Origin: a virus
IMG/VR virus record: IMGVR_UViG_3300019124_000023
Location: 1 to 23,852 of that record
Direction: 5' to 3' (one strand)
DNA: 23,852 nt
Positions 5,663 through 10,971 of this stretch are shown here, in pieces. Position 1 is the stretch's first letter. The number at the start of each line of letters is the position of its first letter. The translations under genes were made by a program, and so were the position numbers. The notes beneath the pieces were generated by a model, which saw only the letters and a program-made list of their open reading frames with translations, was not told the DNA's origin and made no database searches.

Positions 5663-5692
5663 ATTGCAACAGGCGATGCCTGTAATAGGCAA
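5663..5692 (-). promoter_or_regulatory. Repressor promoter (PRM-like)
   Basis: Minus-strand TTGCCT (5692-5687) is followed by an 18-base spacer and TGCAAT (5668-5663). Transcription would start about seven bases further, near 5656, at the A of a repressor ATG, consistent with a leaderless message. The -10 matches only four of six consensus bases, as expected of a promoter that may need activation. Confidence 0.45.
5668..5684. promoter_or_regulatory. Right operator-like site A
   Basis: AACAGGCGATGCCTGTA has ACAGGC and GCCTGT arms around a 3-base centre and matches the operator family core except for one base (GGCGATGCC versus GGCAATGCC). It lies over the -10/spacer of the repressor promoter, so binding would give negative autoregulation. 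Confidence 0.5.
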
Positions 5693-5700
5693 TGCGCTTG
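5684..5700. promoter_or_regulatory. Right operator-like site B (imperfect)
   Basis: AATAGGCAATGCGCTTG retains one good half-site (ATAGGCAATGC) and a poor second half. Its centre is 16 bases from site A and 24 from site C; the 24-base spacing equals that of the two left operators. It overlaps the -35 regions of both divergent promoters. Confidence 0.45.
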
Positions 5701-5726
5701 CGCTTAGCATCGGCATTGCCTATCAT
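5698..5726 (+). promoter_or_regulatory. Rightward early promoter (PR-like), leaderless
   Basis: TTGCGC (5698-5703) is separated by exactly 17 bases from TATCAT (5721-5726). The expected transcription start is around 5733-5734, on the ATG of the Cro-like gene, so that message would be leaderless. Operator site C sits in the spacer and -10. Confidence 0.65.
5708..5724. promoter_or_regulatory. Right operator-like site C
   Basis: CATCGGCATTGCCTATC is the reverse orientation of the left operators; read on the minus strand it matches left operator 1 at 14 of 17 positions with an identical nine-base core. It covers the spacer and -10 of the rightward promoter. Confidence 0.65.
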
Positions 5727-5733
5727 GTACCCC

Positions 5734-6108
5734 ATGAAAGCGATCGAGCGGGCAATCCAAGTCTTCGGCAGCCAAGCGGCAATGGCTTCGGCGCTGGGGA
5801 TCAAGCAACCGACCATCAGTGAGTGGCTGCGCGGCGAGCGCCGGGTGCCGGCCGAACGGTGTCCCGAGATCGAGCGCGAGACGCGCCGCCGCGGGCAGCC
5901 CGTTCTCTGCGAAGAACTGCGCCCGGACGTGGCGTGGGATGTCTTGCGCGAACAGGTGGATGAAGGTGCCGCTGCGCAGCTGCCTGCCAAGCCCAAGAAA
6001 GCCCGGTCTCCAGCGAACGACCACCGCGAGATCCACGGCGTCGGCTCTGAGGCCCGCCATACCGCCTTTGGCGACATCCGCATCGACCGCCGCGAGCGGC
6101 CGGAGTAG
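5734..6108 (+). CDS. YdaS/Cro-like regulator
   Basis: Predicted Cro-equivalent, 124 residues. The first 35 residues (MKAIERAIQVFGSQAAMASA, then LGIKQPTISEWLRGERRVPA) are the helix-turn-helix typical of YdaS/Cro-like proteins, and the RPDVAWDVLRE segment near 63-73 is also characteristic of that family. The Arg/Lys-rich tail is not conserved in my view. Two ATGs are possible, at 5725 and 5734; 5734 matches the predicted start of a leaderless transcript and the usual family N-terminus. It is the first gene of the rightward operon and should compete with the repressor for the intergenic operators. Confidence 0.8.
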   Translation: MKAIERAIQVFGSQAAMASALGIKQPTISEWLRGERRVPAERCPEIERETRRRGQPVLCEELRPDVAWDVLREQVDEGAAAQLPAKPKKARSPANDHREIHGVGSEARHTAFGDIRIDRRERPE

Positions 6109-6140
6109 GACGTGGCCGCCGCACAAGTCTCCTCCTGGCA

Positions 6141-6158
6141 GCGCGTCAGCGCGCCTTT
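6141..6158 (+). terminator. Weak hairpin after the Cro-like gene (tR1-like candidate)
   Basis: GCGCG-TCAG-CGCGC forms a 5-bp stem followed by CTTT. It lies 32 bases after the Cro-like stop, where lambda has the early terminator tR1. The U tract is short, so it could be leaky or meaningless. No antiterminator gene is recognised. Confidence 0.25.
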
Positions 6159-6197
6159 CCCCTCGGCGCTGTCTGGCCGCGGGGCTCTTTCTTCCCC

Positions 6198-6305
6198 TCA
6201 TGGCCGCCTCTGCGCTGCCAGTGCCTCGAACTCCCGCGCCAAGTTGCGGAAGCACCGGGCGATGAACGCCTGCACGGCCGACGTCGCCCATTCCTGATCC
6301 GTCAT
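6198..6305 (-). CDS. Possible 35-aa antisense peptide
   Basis: In the 220-base space between the Cro-like and CII-like genes, a leftward frame from the ATG at 6305 encodes MTDQEWATSAVQAFIARCFR followed by NLAREFEALAAQRRP. It has coding-like codon choices and an amphipathic helix pattern, but only a weak binding site (GGTGAAG). It runs against its surroundings, in the place from which a PRE-like antisense transcript would read in lambda. It may be a real peptide, a relic, or chance. Confidence 0.25.
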   Translation of the reverse strand: MTDQEWATSAVQAFIARCFRNLAREFEALAAQRRP

Positions 6306-6329
6306 CACTTCACCCAAAGGAGAGTCCTC

Positions 6330-6701
6330 ATGCGTCACATCGTCCCCTCGGCCTCGCAGAAACGCGAGCAAAGCACTGGAAACCCGGCGAAAGGCCTGCA
6401 CTACATGCACCCCGACGACCTCCGGCAGTCGTCATTGCAGGACGTGGTGGTGGAAGCGATCTTGCAGTCGCGCTTCACGCAAAGCGGTCTCGCTCGGGTG
6501 TGCGGGTTCAGCGAGGCATATCTATCGAAGGTCGTCCACGGCCATGCGGGGCTGCACGGGGAATGGTTGACCGTGTTCTGCAGCAAGACGCGATCCATCG
6601 CCGTGTGGCAGTGGCACTCGCTGCGCATCTCTGACGCCCTCCAGGCCGAAGGCTTCGATTTCGAAGCGCTGCAGTTGGCCGCCTTCCCGCGCCTGCAATG
6701 A
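6330..6701 (+). CDS. CII-like helix-turn-helix regulator (probable)
   Basis: Predicted DNA-binding regulator of 123 residues. GGAGAG precedes the ATG at 6330 with good spacing. After a variable N-terminus, residues about 37-75 (QDVVVEAILQSRFTQSGLAR then VCGFSEAYLSKVVHGHAG) form a helix-turn-helix, followed by a Trp-rich segment (VWQWHSLRISDALQAEG). It is the second rightward gene after the Cro-like gene, the position occupied by cII in lambda and c1 in P22, which are activators of repressor establishment. Sequence similarity to CII is not evident to me beyond the HTH, so this is a positional assignment. The stop overlaps the next gene as ATGA. Confidence 0.55.
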   Translation: MRHIVPSASQKREQSTGNPAKGLHYMHPDDLRQSSLQDVVVEAILQSRFTQSGLARVCGFSEAYLSKVVHGHAGLHGEWLTVFCSKTRSIAVWQWHSLRISDALQAEGFDFEALQLAAFPRLQ

Positions 6702-6874
6702 AGCGGACGCCGGGCAGGGAGGAAAGCTGTGAAGGAAAACAGAAATTCGACACACAGGCGCTTGCCCGGCGCACCGCTGATCGCATCAACCGCAACGGCG
6801 GGCGCGTTCGCGTCTATCGCTGCGTCGTGTGCGACGGCTGGCATTTGGGCGGCGTCTCACGTCCTCGTGCGTGA
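6698..6874 (+). CDS. Small zinc-ribbon-like protein (copy 1)
   Basis: A 58-residue basic protein starting at an ATG that overlaps the preceding stop (ATGA). It has the pattern of a widespread small phage/bacterial family: an N-terminal GKQKFDTQALARRTADRINR helix with alternating basic residues, then VYRCVVCDGWHLGG, a CxxC followed by a WH motif that probably completes a zinc site. The same architecture recurs in the gene at 10765-10971. The family is thought to bind nucleic acid, but the role is not established. No sign of truncation. Confidence 0.7.
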   Translation: MKRTPGREESCEGKQKFDTQALARRTADRINRNGGRVRVYRCVVCDGWHLGGVSRPRA

Positions 6875-6898
6875 AGCACCGGAAATGTGAGGAAACCC

Positions 6899-7204
6899 AT
6901 GCAGCTCGACTTCCTCGACCAGTTGGACCCGCCGGCCGCGCGCCGGTGTGACCCCGCCACCAGCAAACGAGCCGCACAAGCCGCGCTGCACCTGCAGCTG
7001 AAGCACGCGGCGCGCATCCTGGCCGCGCTCCGGCGCTACGGGCCAATGACGGTCGATGAGATCGCGCGGTTCACCAAGCTGGCCAGCCAGCAGATCAACA
7101 AGCGGCTGCCCGAGCTTGAGCGCGCCGGCCATGCCAAGCCCACCGGCCACGAGCGGCCGAGCAACAGCGGGCGGGATGAGCGGGTTTGGGAGGCGGTCGA
7201 GTGA
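6899..7204 (+). CDS. Winged-helix DNA-binding protein
   Basis: A 101-residue protein. The ATG at 6899 is chosen for the AGGA six bases upstream; a GTG at 6887 would add four residues. Residues about 35-80 (ARILAALRRYGPMTVDEIAR, FTKLASQQINKRLPELERAG) form a MarR-like winged helix, followed by an acidic/Trp end. Such proteins sit next to replication genes in many temperate phages and may regulate or help initiation. The N-terminus (MQLDFLDQLDPPAARRCDPA) is typical of this phage family. The stop overlaps a GTG that opens a 19-codon frame ending exactly on the next gene's start. Confidence 0.65.
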   Translation: MQLDFLDQLDPPAARRCDPATSKRAAQAALHLQLKHAARILAALRRYGPMTVDEIARFTKLASQQINKRLPELERAGHAKPTGHERPSNSGRDERVWEAVE

Positions 7205-7256
7205 GTCCCACTTTCCCCCTGAACAACAAGAGCCGCAACAGGGAGCATCGCGCGCA

Positions 7257-8177
7257 ATGAGCGAATCAACAACTGCCCCACTTGTCCCGGGTGACGTGGA
7301 CCTGCGGGACTTCTCCTGGATGCCGATCGAGATTCACCGCCTGCGTCGGTCGAAGGCGTGGCTGATCTGCAAGCGCAAGCCCGAACTCGCGTTCTACATG
7401 ATCAACCTGTGGACCGCTGCATGGCATGACACGCCTGCCGGCAGCCTGGAGGACGACGACGACGTGCTCGCCGACCTGGCCATGTGCGAGCCGTCGAAGT
7501 GGGCCAAGGTGCGCGAGCAGGTGCTTCGCGGCTGGGTCAAGTGCAGTGACGGGCGTCTCTACCACCCGGTTGTCGCAGACAAAGCGAAGGACGCCTGGTC
7601 CCAGAAACAGGCACAGCGACAGCGCACGGAAGCGGCACGTCTGGCACGCGAACAGAAGCGGCAACAGACACAGCAACAGAGCAAGCCGGCAAAGCCCACA
7701 GTCGCTGTCGCAGAGTCTGTCACAGACATTGCCACTGAATCCAACAGAACAGAACAGAACGGAGAGGGAGAGGGAGAGGGAACAGAGACTCTCTATTCCG
7801 CTCCTGACGGAGCGGACGCTGCCGCGTCGCCGGCCGCTCCAGCTCCGGGTAAGCCCGAGCCGGCGCTTCAGGCCCCATCCCCCGTCGACACGATCTTCGC
7901 CCTCGGCCTTCCGCTGCTGCAGCAGGCGAACGTCGCCGACCGCAACGCCCGGACCTTCCTCGGACATCTGCGGAAGATCGCCAAGGACCGAGGCGGGGAC
8001 ACGGCCGTGGTGCGTGCCCTGCAGCGCTGCGTCGAGGCCCAGGCCGTCGACCCCGTCACGTTCCTGCAGGGCTGCTTCAAGCCCGAAACCGCCGCCGTCC
8101 GCGAGGTCGATCGGGCAGCAAAGAACGCCGAGGCGGAACGCCTGCTGTTCGGCGAAACGGAGGTCATCGATGCGTAG
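7257..8177 (+). CDS. DUF1376-domain replication protein (lambda O-like position)
   Basis: A 306-residue protein. Residues about 15-110 are a DUF1376 domain: DLRDFSWMPIEIHRLRRSKA, AFYMINLWTAAWHDTPAGSL, EDDDDVLADLAM and a winged-helix-like WAKVREQVLRGWVKCSDGRLY. Then comes a Gln/Arg-rich coil (120-150), a low-complexity linker (about 155-210), and a C-terminal domain with LGHLRKIAKDRGGDTAVVRA near 240-260. DUF1376 proteins are found in phage replication modules, here followed directly by a lambda P-like gene. The start ATG at 7257 overlaps the stop of a 19-codon leader ORF (7201-7260), so translation is probably coupled. Its linker DNA is rich in short repeats, a possible origin. Initiator function is inferred. 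Confidence 0.7.
   Translation: MSESTTAPLVPGDVDLRDFSWMPIEIHRLRRSKAWLICKRKPELAFYMINLWTAAWHDTPAGSLEDDDDVLADLAMCEPSKWAKVREQVLRGWVKCSDGRLYHPVVADKAKDAWSQKQAQRQRTEAARLAREQKRQQTQQQSKPAKPTVAVAESVTDIATESNRTEQNGEGEGEGTETLYSAPDGADAAASPAAPAPGKPEPALQAPSPVDTIFALGLPLLQQANVADRNARTFLGHLRKIAKDRGGDTAVVRALQRCVEAQAVDPVTFLQGCFKPETAAVREVDRAAKNAEAERLLFGETEVIDA
7743..7788 (+). repeat. Short tandem repeats and polypurine tract inside the O-like gene
   Basis: Three copies of AACAG (7743-7757) are followed by three copies of GAGAGG (7762-7779) in a nearly pure purine run to 7788. A perfect palindrome GTCTGT-C-ACAGAC lies just upstream at 7715-7727. The DNA encodes the low-complexity linker of the O-like protein. In lambda the origin iterons lie in the equivalent part of gene O, so this is an origin candidate. 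Confidence 0.4.
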
Positions 8178-8976
8178 GGAAGACCTGCAGCCGTTCGGGC
8201 AGATGCTCGACGCCGTGTGCAGCCTGCTGAGCCGCGGCAACTACACCCCGAACGCGACCAACACGGCGCTTTTCTTCCGGGCGCTGCAGCGGTACTCGCT
8301 CGACGAGGTGCGCGCCGGCTTCGACGCCCACGTGTCGGACCCGCAGCGCGGCAAGTTCGTGCCGACGCCGGCTGATGTGATCGCGCAGATCGAGGGCCTG
8401 GCGGCCAACGACGGGCGGCCCGGCGCTGAGGAGGCATGGGCCATCGTGCTGCGGGGCCGCGATGAGGCGGAAACCATCGTCTGGACCGCAGAGATGGCCG
8501 AGGCCTGGAGCATCGCCAAGCCGGTGATGGACCTCGGCGACGAGGTAGGGGCTCGGATGGCGTTCCGTGAGTCCTACGGCCGGCTGGTCGAAGACGCGCG
8601 CCGCAAACGCATGCCGCCCGGCTGGTCGCTGTCCCTCGGGCACGACGAGCAGCGCCGGATCGAGGCGATCCGCAGCGCGGTCAGCGACGGCCGCCTGCCG
8701 GAATCGGAGCTGCAGGCTCTACCGGCGCCACGTGGGGATGTGCCGCTGCTGGCAGCGCCGAAAGCTGGCGCGATGTCACAGGCCGAAGCAACGGCACGCG
8801 AAGCGCTGCGCAACCTCGCCGACCGACTGCGTGCACGCCGGGAGGCCCCGAGCGAGGACTACGTGGCGAAGCTCGAAACCGAGCAGCTGAAGGCGGAGGC
8901 GCACAGGAAGTTTGTCGAGGCGGGCGCGGAGCTGATCGGGCGCGCAGAGACGAAGGTGCAGGAGCAGCAGCAATGA
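8170..8976 (+). CDS. Lambda P-like replication protein (probable helicase loader)
   Basis: A 268-residue protein; GGAGG lies seven bases before the ATG at 8170, which overlaps the preceding gene by eight bases. The N-terminal part (FGQMLDAVCSLLSRGNYTPN, FFRALQRYSLDEVRAGFDAH, GKFVPTPADVIAQIEGL) resembles the pattern of lambda P-type loaders and related phage proteins, which recruit the host replicative helicase to the origin. The rest is helical and charged (EAWAIVLRGRDEAETIVW, then EDARRKRMPPGWSLSLGHDE) and ends in a coiled coil. There is no Walker motif, so it is not a DnaC-type ATPase. The role is inferred from resemblance and from its place right after the O-like gene. Confidence 0.55.
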   Translation: MRREDLQPFGQMLDAVCSLLSRGNYTPNATNTALFFRALQRYSLDEVRAGFDAHVSDPQRGKFVPTPADVIAQIEGLAANDGRPGAEEAWAIVLRGRDEAETIVWTAEMAEAWSIAKPVMDLGDEVGARMAFRESYGRLVEDARRKRMPPGWSLSLGHDEQRRIEAIRSAVSDGRLPESELQALPAPRGDVPLLAAPKAGAMSQAEATAREALRNLADRLRARREAPSEDYVAKLETEQLKAEAHRKFVEAGAELIGRAETKVQEQQQ

Positions 8977-9155
8977 ACGAGACCGGCTTGACGCCCTGCA
9001 TGGGCGGATGGTGCACGAAGCGCAACCACTGCCCGCACTACCACTCGACTGCACAAACCGACCCGAACGAGCGGCTTTGTCCGCCGGGGCAGGACGGCAG
9101 CCGCGCGATGTGGCTGCGACTGGAAGGCGCGGAAACCGAGGAGGTAGCAGCATGA
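8973..9155 (+). CDS. Small Cys/His-rich phage protein
   Basis: A 60-residue protein whose ATG overlaps the previous stop (ATGA) and whose stop overlaps the next ATG. Cys and His residues are dense in the first 40 positions: TPCMGGWCTKRNHCPHYHST, then RLCPPGQDG, enough for one or two zinc sites. Small Cys-rich proteins of this type are common between the replication and Nin-like genes of temperate phages. The specific role is unknown. Confidence 0.65.
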   Translation: MNETGLTPCMGGWCTKRNHCPHYHSTAQTDPNERLCPPGQDGSRAMWLRLEGAETEEVAA

Positions 9156-9349
9156 GCCGATACCTCGCCCGCGGCGTCAACGGCAAGAGACGCGAGCCAA
9201 CGACCCGCAGCCTGAAGCTGCTGCTCGAGTACGCGCACTACCGCGCGCAGGACGCTGACAAGTTCGGATGGCCGGCGCTTGCCCAAAGCTGGAGGCAGGA
9301 CGAGGCGAGTGCACGGGCGGAGTTGCAGAAGCGGGGAGTGATGGCGTGA
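9152..9349 (+). CDS. Hypothetical small basic protein
   Basis: A 65-residue product. The ATG at 9152 overlaps the previous stop and is preceded by GAGGAGG. The sequence (SRYLARGVNGKRREPTTRSL, then LLLEYAHYRAQDADKFGWPA) is basic at the N-terminus and helical after that. I do not recognise a family. It is the last rightward gene before an inverted two-gene module; its stop is 12 bases from the 3' end of that module and no terminator is visible between them. Confidence 0.6.
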   Translation: MSRYLARGVNGKRREPTTRSLKLLLEYAHYRAQDADKFGWPALAQSWRQDEASARAELQKRGVMA

Positions 9350-9361
9350 GCGGCGGGCGCG

Positions 9362-9526
9362 CTACTTGGCTCGGTCGATCGCGCGCTCCAACCATTCGCG
9401 CCCGAGGCGTTGGAGCTTCGCCCATCGCGCGTCGTCAAGGCGCACAGAGCGCACCGGTGTTTCGCGGCGCTGCTCAGGGGGCAGGGGCGGGCGGCCCCGG
9501 CGCTTCGGCTCGGTGGGGGTGGTCAT
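9362..9526 (-). CDS. AT-hook/ribbon-helix-helix-like DNA-binding protein
   Basis: A 54-residue leftward gene, second of an inverted pair. The N-terminus has an AT-hook-like KRRGRPPLPPEQ (residues 8-19), followed by TPVRSVRLDDARWAKLQRLG, a short beta strand and helix in the pattern of a ribbon-helix-helix (Arc/MetJ) domain, and a final helix. Its ATG overlaps the stop of the upstream partner as ATGA. Such small proteins are often autoregulators of their own two-gene operon. The longer upstream open frame on the same strand is a shadow of rightward genes. DNA binding is likely; the target is unknown. Confidence 0.6.
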   Translation of the reverse strand: MTTPTEPKRRGRPPLPPEQRRETPVRSVRLDDARWAKLQRLGREWLERAIDRAK

Positions 9527-9690
9527 TCGGCGGCTTGCTCGGGGCCGAACGCCTCGACCTGCAGCGCGACCTTCTGCTCGATGGTCAGCGCCTCGAACTC
9601 GTCGCGGGTCATCGTGGCATCGGTGTCCACAAATTCGGCCCACAGCGCGAAGTCGGCGGCGATCTCTGCGTAGGTGTGTTGCTGGCCCAT
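9523..9690 (-). CDS. Small acidic protein, partner of the RHH-like protein
   Basis: A 55-residue very acidic leftward gene. The ATG at 9690 follows a strong purine-rich ribosome binding site (GAGGAGAGAGG). The sequence includes TYAEIAADFALWAEFVDTDA, then MTRDEFEALTIEQKVALQVE, a compact helical protein. It is the first gene of the inverted pair and is coupled by ATGA to the RHH-like gene. I recognise no family. The opposite charges of the two products make a complex conceivable, as in toxin-antitoxin or repressor-antirepressor pairs, but no toxin motif is visible. Confidence 0.6.
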   Translation of the reverse strand: MGQQHTYAEIAADFALWAEFVDTDATMTRDEFEALTIEQKVALQVEAFGPEQAAE

Positions 9691-9737
9691 TCCTCTCTCC
9701 TCGTTGCCCGACAACACTGCGCTGTCGATGGAATAAC

Positions 9738-9798
9738 TGTAATACGACAAAAGCCGTTGAGCAAGCAGCAGGAGGTTGATTGTGTGTAATACGGCAAA
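9738..9798. repeat. Direct repeats at the divergent junction
   Basis: TGTAATACGACAAA (9738-9751) and TGTAATACGGCAAA (9785-9798) match at 13 of 14 positions and are 47 bases apart. They flank the start of the RusA-like gene and lie upstream of the inverted pair, so they are plausible binding sites for the RHH-like protein controlling both directions. Confidence 0.45.
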
Positions 9799-10165
9799 TG
9801 AGGCGATAGCGCAGGCCAATCGGCCGGTTGTGCACATCCCCATCCGCACCGGCCGCGGCCCGAACAACCGCGAGCACTACATGGCCCGGCATCGCCGCAC
9901 CAAGGCCGAGCGCGAGGCGACGGCGTGGGCGATCCGCATGCAGAGGCCCGAGAAGCCGGCGCTGCCCTGCGTGATTCTGCTCACCCGCGAATCGCCCAGC
10001 ATCGGCCGGCTGGACGACGACAACGTGCGCGGCAGCCTCAAGGCCATCCGCGACGAGATCGCCGCCTGGCTGGGTGTGGACGACCGGCACAGCGACGTGG
10101 TGCGCTACGAGTACGCGCAGGCCAAGGCGAAGGAATGGGGCGTGCGGGTGGAGGTGGTGCGATGA
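9782..10165 (+). CDS. RusA-like Holliday junction resolvase (probable)
   Basis: A 127-residue protein. The GTG at 9782 is chosen because GGAGG lies six bases upstream; a TTG at 9776 abuts that site. The central motif IGRLDDDNVRGSLKAIRDEI, followed by AAWLGVDDRHSDVVRYEYAQ, matches the Asp-rich pattern of RusA-type endonucleases, where conserved Asp residues bind magnesium and cut Holliday junctions. The N-terminal strand HIPIRTGRGPNNREHYMARH is also in keeping. RusA-like genes commonly close the replication/Nin region of temperate phages, as here. The stop overlaps the next gene (ATGA). The family call is fairly good; activity is inferred. Confidence 0.7.
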   Translation: MCNTANEAIAQANRPVVHIPIRTGRGPNNREHYMARHRRTKAEREATAWAIRMQRPEKPALPCVILLTRESPSIGRLDDDNVRGSLKAIRDEIAAWLGVDDRHSDVVRYEYAQAKAKEWGVRVEVVR

Positions 10166-10311
10166 GCGTGCGCCCCGGCCTTGGAAGCACGAAGCCTCAC
10201 CTGATGCGCCTGAACGGGCAATGGTTCTGCCTGTGGCGCAACGCCCGTGGGCACGGTTCGACGCCGCGTGCCGCATGGGTCGACATGGAACTGCGGAGGC
10301 TGAAGCGGTGA
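10162..10311 (+). CDS. Small hypothetical protein (49 aa)
   Basis: A 49-residue protein coupled to its neighbours by ATGA at the start and GTGA at the end. The sequence TKPHLMRLNGQWFCLWRNAR, followed by AAWVDMELRRLKR, has a strand-turn-strand look with one Cys and three Trp. Similar small proteins occur in the Nin-like regions of temperate phages. Role unknown. Confidence 0.55.
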   Translation: MSVRPGLGSTKPHLMRLNGQWFCLWRNARGHGSTPRAAWVDMELRRLKR

Positions 10312-10535
10312 CGTGCCTCAGCTGCGCCCACGGCGCCCTGCGTGACGCCAAAGACCAGAAGCGCGACGGCGTGCTGCGCCGCATGGCCGCGCTCGGCTTG
10401 GTGAACTGCGAGCGAAGCGCGTTGCGGGCCAGTTTCCACGCGCCGGAGCACCGGTGCGAGCGGTGGGCGGCCGCGCCGGCAGGCGTCGAGCAGGCGAGAC
10501 GGGAGTGGTTCGAGAGGAGGGCGCTATGCCAATGA
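10308..10535 (+). CDS. Cys-rich small phage protein
   Basis: A 75-residue product from a GTG at 10308 overlapping the previous stop as GTGA. It starts with TCLSCAHG (CxxC), continues with LRRMAALGLVNCERSALRAS, and has a fourth Cys in HRCERW near residue 51, so a CxxC...C...C zinc site is likely. It resembles small Cys-rich proteins common in replication/Nin regions. The last bases overlap the start of the XRE regulator gene by ten. Specific role unknown. Confidence 0.6.
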   Translation: MTCLSCAHGALRDAKDQKRDGVLRRMAALGLVNCERSALRASFHAPEHRCERWAAAPAGVEQARREWFERRALCQ

Positions 10536-10768
10536 GACCGATTCAGGTGATCCGCTCACGCCTCGGCGTGACGCAGCAGGAACTGGCGGTGGCCATCGGC
10601 TGCCAGCAGTCGACGATCAGCTACTACGAGCGCGGCGGGACGATCGTGCCGGCTGTGGCTGCGCGGTTGATCGCGTTCGCCAAGGGCCGCGGGCTGCCGC
10701 TGACGTATGACCACGTCTACGGGGCGTCGGAGGTGCCGCACCAGAGAAGGCTCGAGGTGCAGGTGTGA
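10526..10768 (+). CDS. XRE-family helix-turn-helix regulator
   Basis: A compact 80-residue XRE/Cro-type protein. GGAGGG lies five bases before the ATG at 10526. Residues 5-60 (IQVIRSRLGVTQQELAVAIG, CQQSTISYYERGGTIVPAVA) form a classic helix-turn-helix with the TQQELA and STISYYERG positions of the family. The end (LPLTYDHVYGASEVPHQRRL) is a short extension. It lies at the end of the replication operon just before terminase, so it may control the switch to late expression or be a second Cro-like protein. The fold is certain; the target is unknown. Confidence 0.8.
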   Translation: MPMRPIQVIRSRLGVTQQELAVAIGCQQSTISYYERGGTIVPAVAARLIAFAKGRGLPLTYDHVYGASEVPHQRRLEVQV

Positions 10769-10971
10769 GCGACGACCACAAGGTCGGCTGCACGGGCAAA
10801 AGCCCGTTCGCCTCTTTCGGGGAGGCGCAGAAGCGAGCCCGCCGCATGCGGCAGCGCGACAACGGGGCACACGTGGAGCCGTACCACTGCCGCCACTGCA
10901 ATCGGTTCCACGTCGGGGAGGCGCGGTCCTACGGACGGCGGAGGCGGGAGATTGAGGAGGTCGAATCGTGA
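10765..10971 (+). CDS. Small zinc-ribbon-like protein (copy 2)
   Basis: A 68-residue protein from a GTG at 10765 that overlaps the previous stop (GTGA). It has CTGKSPFASFGEAQKRARRM near residues 9-28, then EPYHCRHCNRFHVGE, so a first Cys, a CxxC and a following FH complete the same pattern as the 58-residue protein at 6698-6874. The C-terminus is very Arg/Glu-rich. It sits between the XRE regulator and the terminase small subunit. Function not established. Confidence 0.7.
   Translation: MSDDHKVGCTGKSPFASFGEAQKRARRMRQRDNGAHVEPYHCRHCNRFHVGEARSYGRRRREIEEVES

Noticed and set aside
6112-6297. Rightward 61-codon GTG frame after the Cro-like gene
   Set aside because: Ser/Ala-rich product without motif, poor start context, and lower third-position GC than real neighbours; not listed as a gene.
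9346-9789. Rightward frame continuing past 9349
   Set aside because: It is antisense to the two-gene inverted module, Gly/Ala-rich and without motif.
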